Source of the DNA: an uncultured Ruminococcus sp.
Lineage (GTDB): Bacteria > Bacillota > Clostridia > Oscillospirales > CAG-272
Length of the DNA: 6,163 nucleotides
Reading direction: 5' to 3'
Assembly (NCBI GenBank): GCA_905202255.1
Contig: CAJKRH010000070.1
Coordinates: 1-6,163, forward strand
In this document: one piece after another, positions 5,629-6,163 of the stretch
Position numbering within the stretch: the first letter of the stretch is position 1
Layout of the letters: each line of letters begins with the position of its first letter
The notes under the pieces: model-generated
What the model was told of the DNA's origin: nothing
Database searches by the model: none
What the model saw: only the letters and a program-made list of their open reading frames with translations
Program-made: the position numbers and the translations under genes

Positions 5629-5977
5629 TTATCTTTAACATAAAGAAACTTTTCCTTTATCGTACTTTTGTATGACCAAAAGTACCAAAAGTCATATAAG
5701 AGGCGTTCCCCCTCTTATATATCTCCCCCTGTCGCCTCGCGGCGACCAGTGCGAACAAAATGCCCCGACCGTCCCGCTATAGCTTAGCCACGGCTACAGG
5801 TTCGAAACGCTAAAGCGCCGACTCGGATTCACTGCTGTGCCATGTCAGACTATGGCGAACCTCGCGGTTCAAGTTTGGGTGCGGAAATTGGGAAGTTTGT
5901 GCGCTGACGGGATAGAGTACATATTTTTTTCTTTTTCTGTTGGCTATACTTGGGCTTATATCGTAGGGCGGGAATTG

Positions 5978-6015
5978 ACACATATGCGAAGCATGTGTGT
6001 CGGCGTCGCCGAGAC
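5978..6015 (+). repeat. GAA-loop hairpin plus 15-mer module, copy 1
   Basis: ACACATATGC (5978-5987) and GCATGTGTGT (5991-6000) form a 10-bp stem with one G-T pair around GAA. The 15-mer CGGCGTCGCCGAGAC (6001-6015) abuts it directly. The 15-mer can itself fold (CGGC with GCCG). Confidence 0.65.
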
Positions 6016-6095
6016 AGGGTACGGCTTGCTGCCGCCGTATAGAAACATAAAGCAACTTTTCTCTTTCTCGCGCTTTTCACTGACGAAGAGGATGG

Positions 6096-6136
6096 TTCAG
6101 GGTGGCGAAGCCACCTCTGAACGGCGTCGCCGAGAC
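6096..6136 (+). repeat. GAA-loop hairpin plus 15-mer module, copy 2
   Basis: TTCAG plus GGTGGC (6096-6106) pairs with GCCACC (6110-6115) and CTGAA (6117-6121) around GAA, with one bulged T at 6116. The same 15-mer follows directly at 6122-6136. Stem sequence differs from copy 1, while the GCGAAGC tip and the 15-mer are kept. Confidence 0.65.
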
Positions 6137-6147
6137 GGAGTCAGCGG

Positions 6148-6163
6148 CAAAAGTCATTTAAGA
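6148..6163 (+). repeat. Start of a further composite-element end, cut by the window edge
   Basis: CAAAAGTCATTTAAGA matches the reverse complement of 32-47 at all 16 positions and 5686-5701 at 15 of 16. In both full copies this segment leads into the terminal hairpin, so a third copy probably continues past the window. Confidence 0.6.

Larger units (their letters stand above)
5371..5720 (+). repeat. Composite palindromic intergenic element, right copy
   Basis: Same module order as the left copy (12-369), here on the plus strand: four AAAGTTTTC units (5371-5447); hairpin 5441-5458 (CGCCTT and AAGGCG arms); hairpin 5466-5484 (CAAGAGC and GCTCTTG); hairpin 5485-5504 (TCGCGCTC and GAGCGCGA); the conserved 13-bp hairpin 5534-5571 with a 12-base loop; a variable middle; hairpin 5662-5685 (GTACTTTTG and CAAAAGTAC); and a terminal 10-bp hairpin 5694-5720. 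The segment around 5481-5556 matches the left copy at roughly 90 percent. No gene is credible here. Confidence 0.8.
5721..6163. repeat. Gene-free stretch of short hairpins and repeats
   Basis: No open frame here has a family resemblance or a binding site. It holds several short palindromes: GTCGCC and GGCGAC (5731-5746) and GAACC and GGTTC (5857-5870), both with a TCGC tip closed by CC-GG; TAGCC and GGCTA (5785-5796); TACGGC and GCCGTA (6020-6039); and the GCGAAGC-tipped module described separately. The last 16 bases begin another copy of the composite element's end. Confidence 0.6.

Noticed and set aside
5799..5806. GGTTCGAA, resembling a tRNA T-loop
   Set aside because: The flanking five bases cannot pair into a T stem on either strand, and no acceptor or anticodon stem is found.
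5810..6080. Two overlapping minus-strand open frames of 76-81 residues
   Set aside because: They cross the GAA-tipped hairpin and 15-mer of copy 1, have no convincing ribosome binding site and show no domain.

Overview
The window reads as a chromosomal segment of a low-to-moderate GC Bacillota, most likely a Clostridia member of the gut type. Support comes from the tig-clpP-clpX gene order, AAAGGAGG-like ribosome binding sites, a textbook sigma-A promoter, a DUF1540 cysteine-rich mini-protein, and intergenic DNA packed with palindromic repeats. No gene allows a genus call.

Layout: positions 1-405 hold a composite palindromic repeat element and no credible gene. A terminator at 407-434 closes a minus-strand protein quality-control cluster: clpX (440-1696), clpP (1734-2315) and tig (2426-3817). 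In transcription order this is trigger factor, ClpP protease, then ClpX unfoldase. A strong extended -10 promoter (3900-3928) drives it, squeezed right behind the stop codon of a metallophosphoesterase gene (3932-4669, minus). A 400-base divergent intergenic region (4670-5070) carries a 39-bp direct repeat, two inverted repeats and a -10 element for a small plus-strand DUF1540 gene (5071-5265). That gene has its Shine-Dalgarno inside a hairpin and ends at a strong terminator (5285-5321). From 5322 to 6163 there is no credible gene, only repeats.

How the genes work together: trigger factor meets nascent chains at the ribosome exit tunnel. ClpX unfolds substrates and feeds them into the ClpP chamber. 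All active-site residues of ClpX and ClpP, and the ClpX IGF loop that docks on ClpP, are intact. No lon gene follows clpX; a terminator and repeat DNA come instead. The phosphoesterase and DUF1540 genes have no clear functional link to this set.

Most noteworthy: two copies of a roughly 340-360-bp composite element lie in inverted orientation at about 12-369 and 5371-5720. Each is a string of hairpins in the same order. Several stems differ between copies by paired changes that keep the base pairing, and the central cargo differs. A second hairpin module (variable stem, GCGAAGC tip, then a fixed 15-mer) occurs twice at 5978-6136. The protein-coding part is ordinary; the unexplained structure is in the intergenic DNA. 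I found no CRISPR array, tRNA, rRNA, transposase or clear novel multi-gene system.
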